Assembly: GCA_002491605.1 (NCBI GenBank)
Contig: DKWG01000042.1
Coordinates: 1 to 23,235, forward strand
Direction: 5' to 3'
Source: Ruminococcus sp. UBA7158
Lineage (GTDB): Bacteria > Bacillota > Clostridia > Oscillospirales > Ruminococcaceae
Length of the DNA: 23,235 nucleotides
Positions 22,253-23,235 of the stretch are shown here, in pieces (the stretch's first letter is position 1; every line of letters starts with the position of its first letter). The position numbers were made by a program, and so were the translations under genes. The notes under the pieces are model-generated. The model was not told the DNA's origin. It did no database searches and saw only the letters and a list, made by a program, of their open reading frames with translations.

Positions 22253-23011
22253 TTATCTCTTCTTAGAAATAGCCAAAGCAGCAGCTGCTACAGCCATAGG
22301 AAGTACTGCCAAAACAATACCTGTCTCTGCAGGAGCAACGGGCTCAGAAGGCTCGGAAGGCTCAGAAGTTGCTTCGCCTTCTTCAACAGGCTCGGGAGCT
22401 ACTTCGCTGTCAACAACAGCAGAAGCTGTCTCGCCGCCAACCTCAACAGTGATAACGAACTTCTGAGGCTCAGCGATAACGCCGAAACCGCCGGCATTAA
22501 GAGTTACAACCTTAGCGTCAGCAGGGATCTCGCCTTCAAGAGTAACAGAGTTGCTTGAGCTGTCACCGTTCTTGGAATCGATAACTGCTAAATCAGCTTC
22601 CTGATAAGGAGCAGTGTCACCATAAGCAGAGGTTGCATCAGCATTTACGATTGCGCCGTATTCAAGGTCAATCTTAGGTGCTCTTCCGTCCTCATTGTAA
22701 GCTACCAAAGAATCAGCGCCAACCATCTCAAGTGTTACCTTAACATAGGAAACATTGGCGAGGTCTGTTCCGGCTGCCTTTTCAACGAGCTTGGTGATGT
22801 TGAAGTGCCAGTTATCAAAGGTGATAACCTCTGTATCCAACCAACCCTCAGAAGAAGGCTCCCATGTCTGACCCGGCTTAACAAGTCTTACCCAAGGATC
22901 GTTGCCTTCACATACTGATTCGAACTCAGTTGATGCGGTTGCAGCAAATGCAGATACTGATAAAGCCAATACCATTAACATAGCGACAACAAGTGCAAAT
23001 ACTTTTTTCAT
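22253..23011 (-). CDS. Secreted, probably wall- or membrane-anchored protein of unknown function
   Basis: 252 residues. Residues 1-24 are a clear Sec signal peptide (KK, hydrophobic core FALVVAMLMVLALSVSAFA, cleavage after AFA). The mature part is acidic and beta-rich, with a segment resembling a carbohydrate-binding or jelly-roll fold (ITFDNWHFNITKLVEKAAG, YVKVTLEMVGADSLVAYNED), but I cannot name a family. A linker rich in Glu, Pro and Ser (SEPSEPSEPV) leads to PAETG, a hydrophobic stretch of about 18 residues and KKR, the layout of a sortase sorting signal, although LPXTG is not canonical. GGAGGA lies 7 nt before the ATG at 23011; an in-frame start five codons earlier overlaps it. Promoter at 23054-23082, terminator at 22203-22233. 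Confidence 0.85.
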   Translation of the reverse strand: MKKVFALVVAMLMVLALSVSAFAATASTEFESVCEGNDPWVRLVKPGQTWEPSSEGWLDTEVITFDNWHFNITKLVEKAAGTDLANVSYVKVTLEMVGADSLVAYNEDGRAPKIDLEYGAIVNADATSAYGDTAPYQEADLAVIDSKNGDSSSNSVTLEGEIPADAKVVTLNAGGFGVIAEPQKFVITVEVGGETASAVVDSEVAPEPVEEGEATSEPSEPSEPVAPAETGIVLAVLPMAVAAAALAISKKR

Positions 23012-23036
23012 TTTGTATTCCTCCAATAATTTTTTC

Positions 23037-23047
23037 GGTCAATGACC
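23037..23047. promoter_or_regulatory. Perfect palindrome at the transcription start of the surface protein gene
   Basis: GGTCA-A-TGACC, 5-bp perfect arms. It begins about 7 bp downstream of the -10, where +1 is expected, so a bound protein could block initiation. Short enough to arise by chance. Confidence 0.4.
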
Positions 23048-23053
23048 ATTTTT

Positions 23054-23082
23054 ATTATACTACTTTGCACAAATAATTTCAA
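23054..23082 (-). promoter_or_regulatory. Near-consensus promoter of the surface protein gene
   Basis: Read leftward: TTGAAA at 23082-23077, 17-bp spacer, perfect TATAAT at 23059-23054. The leader is about 35 nt. This suggests a well-expressed gene. Confidence 0.82.
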
Positions 23083-23120
23083 TATGACGCTTATAATACA
23101 TCCTATTAAATCAATAACAT

Positions 23121-23148
23121 CATTAAATTACATCAATGTATGTTAATG
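23121..23148. repeat. Imperfect 28-bp palindrome in AT-rich DNA at the right edge
   Basis: CATTAA-ATT-ACAT-CA-ATGT-ATG-TTAATG: outer 6-bp and inner 4-bp arms match, the 3-bp between mostly do not. It lies about 40 bp upstream of the surface protein -35. The remaining bases to 23235 are AT-rich with no gene. Confidence 0.4.
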
Positions 23149-23235
23149 AATAATTATACTTATCAAATAATATCAGTGTTTTTATCAAAATCCATTGTAA
23201 TTTATATATTTAATAGTATATATTTAGAATTTAAA

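Noticed and set aside
22336..22358. GGCTCAGAAGGCTCGG-type short repeat as a mobile or CRISPR-like repeat
   Set aside because: It encodes the Ser-Glu-Pro repeats of the protein linker and needs no other explanation.

Overview
The window looks like chromosomal DNA of a Gram-positive Clostridia member, most likely Oscillospiraceae/Ruminococcaceae-like. The grounds are GGAGG/AAAGGA ribosome binding sites, sigma-A type promoters with 17-bp spacers, a SpoIIM-like protein, a folate ECF transporter under a tetrahydrofolate riboswitch, a TrpR-family YerC regulator beside histidine genes, and a short-form HisG with HisZ. This placement is inferred from gene content only. I see no tRNA, rRNA, CRISPR array, transposase or phage gene.

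Left part (1-9300, mostly minus strand): a pyridoxal/pyridoxamine kinase, a TrmL-type tRNA methyltransferase and a GNAT acetyltransferase form one leftward cluster. A 59-residue plus-strand gene (2295-2474) with its own hairpin is followed by a tight leftward operon of SpoIIM-like, YesL/DUF624 and CAT-fold acetyltransferase genes. Next come folT, with a THF riboswitch whose 3' P1 strand can pair with a downstream segment, and pfkA. Last is a large membrane protein with a zinc ribbon, a kinase fold lacking both catalytic aspartates (HRG and TGF instead of HRD and DFG), one membrane helix and PASTA-like extracellular domains. Its roughly 210-nt leader is rich in potential RNA structure.

Middle and right part (9680-21980, plus strand): a cardiolipin synthase; then yerC and a ten-gene cluster hisZ-hisG-hisD-hisC-hisB-hisH-hisA-hisF-hisIE-hisK that encodes every step from PRPP and ATP to histidine, with very short or overlapping gene junctions. 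A perfect inverted repeat sits between the -35 and -10 of the yerC promoter and is a plausible operator for YerC. asnA (ammonia-dependent asparagine synthetase) and a two-repeat DUF1508 protein follow, each with its own promoter and terminator.

Right end (22253-23235, minus strand): a secreted protein with a signal peptide and a C-terminal ETG/hydrophobic/KKR tail like a sortase signal. Its promoter is near-consensus, with a perfect short palindrome near the transcription start.

Most of the window is housekeeping. The parts that deserve a second look are the pseudokinase and its promoter/leader region (9277-9880), the riboswitch expression platform, the YerC operator candidate, and the small 2295-2474 gene.
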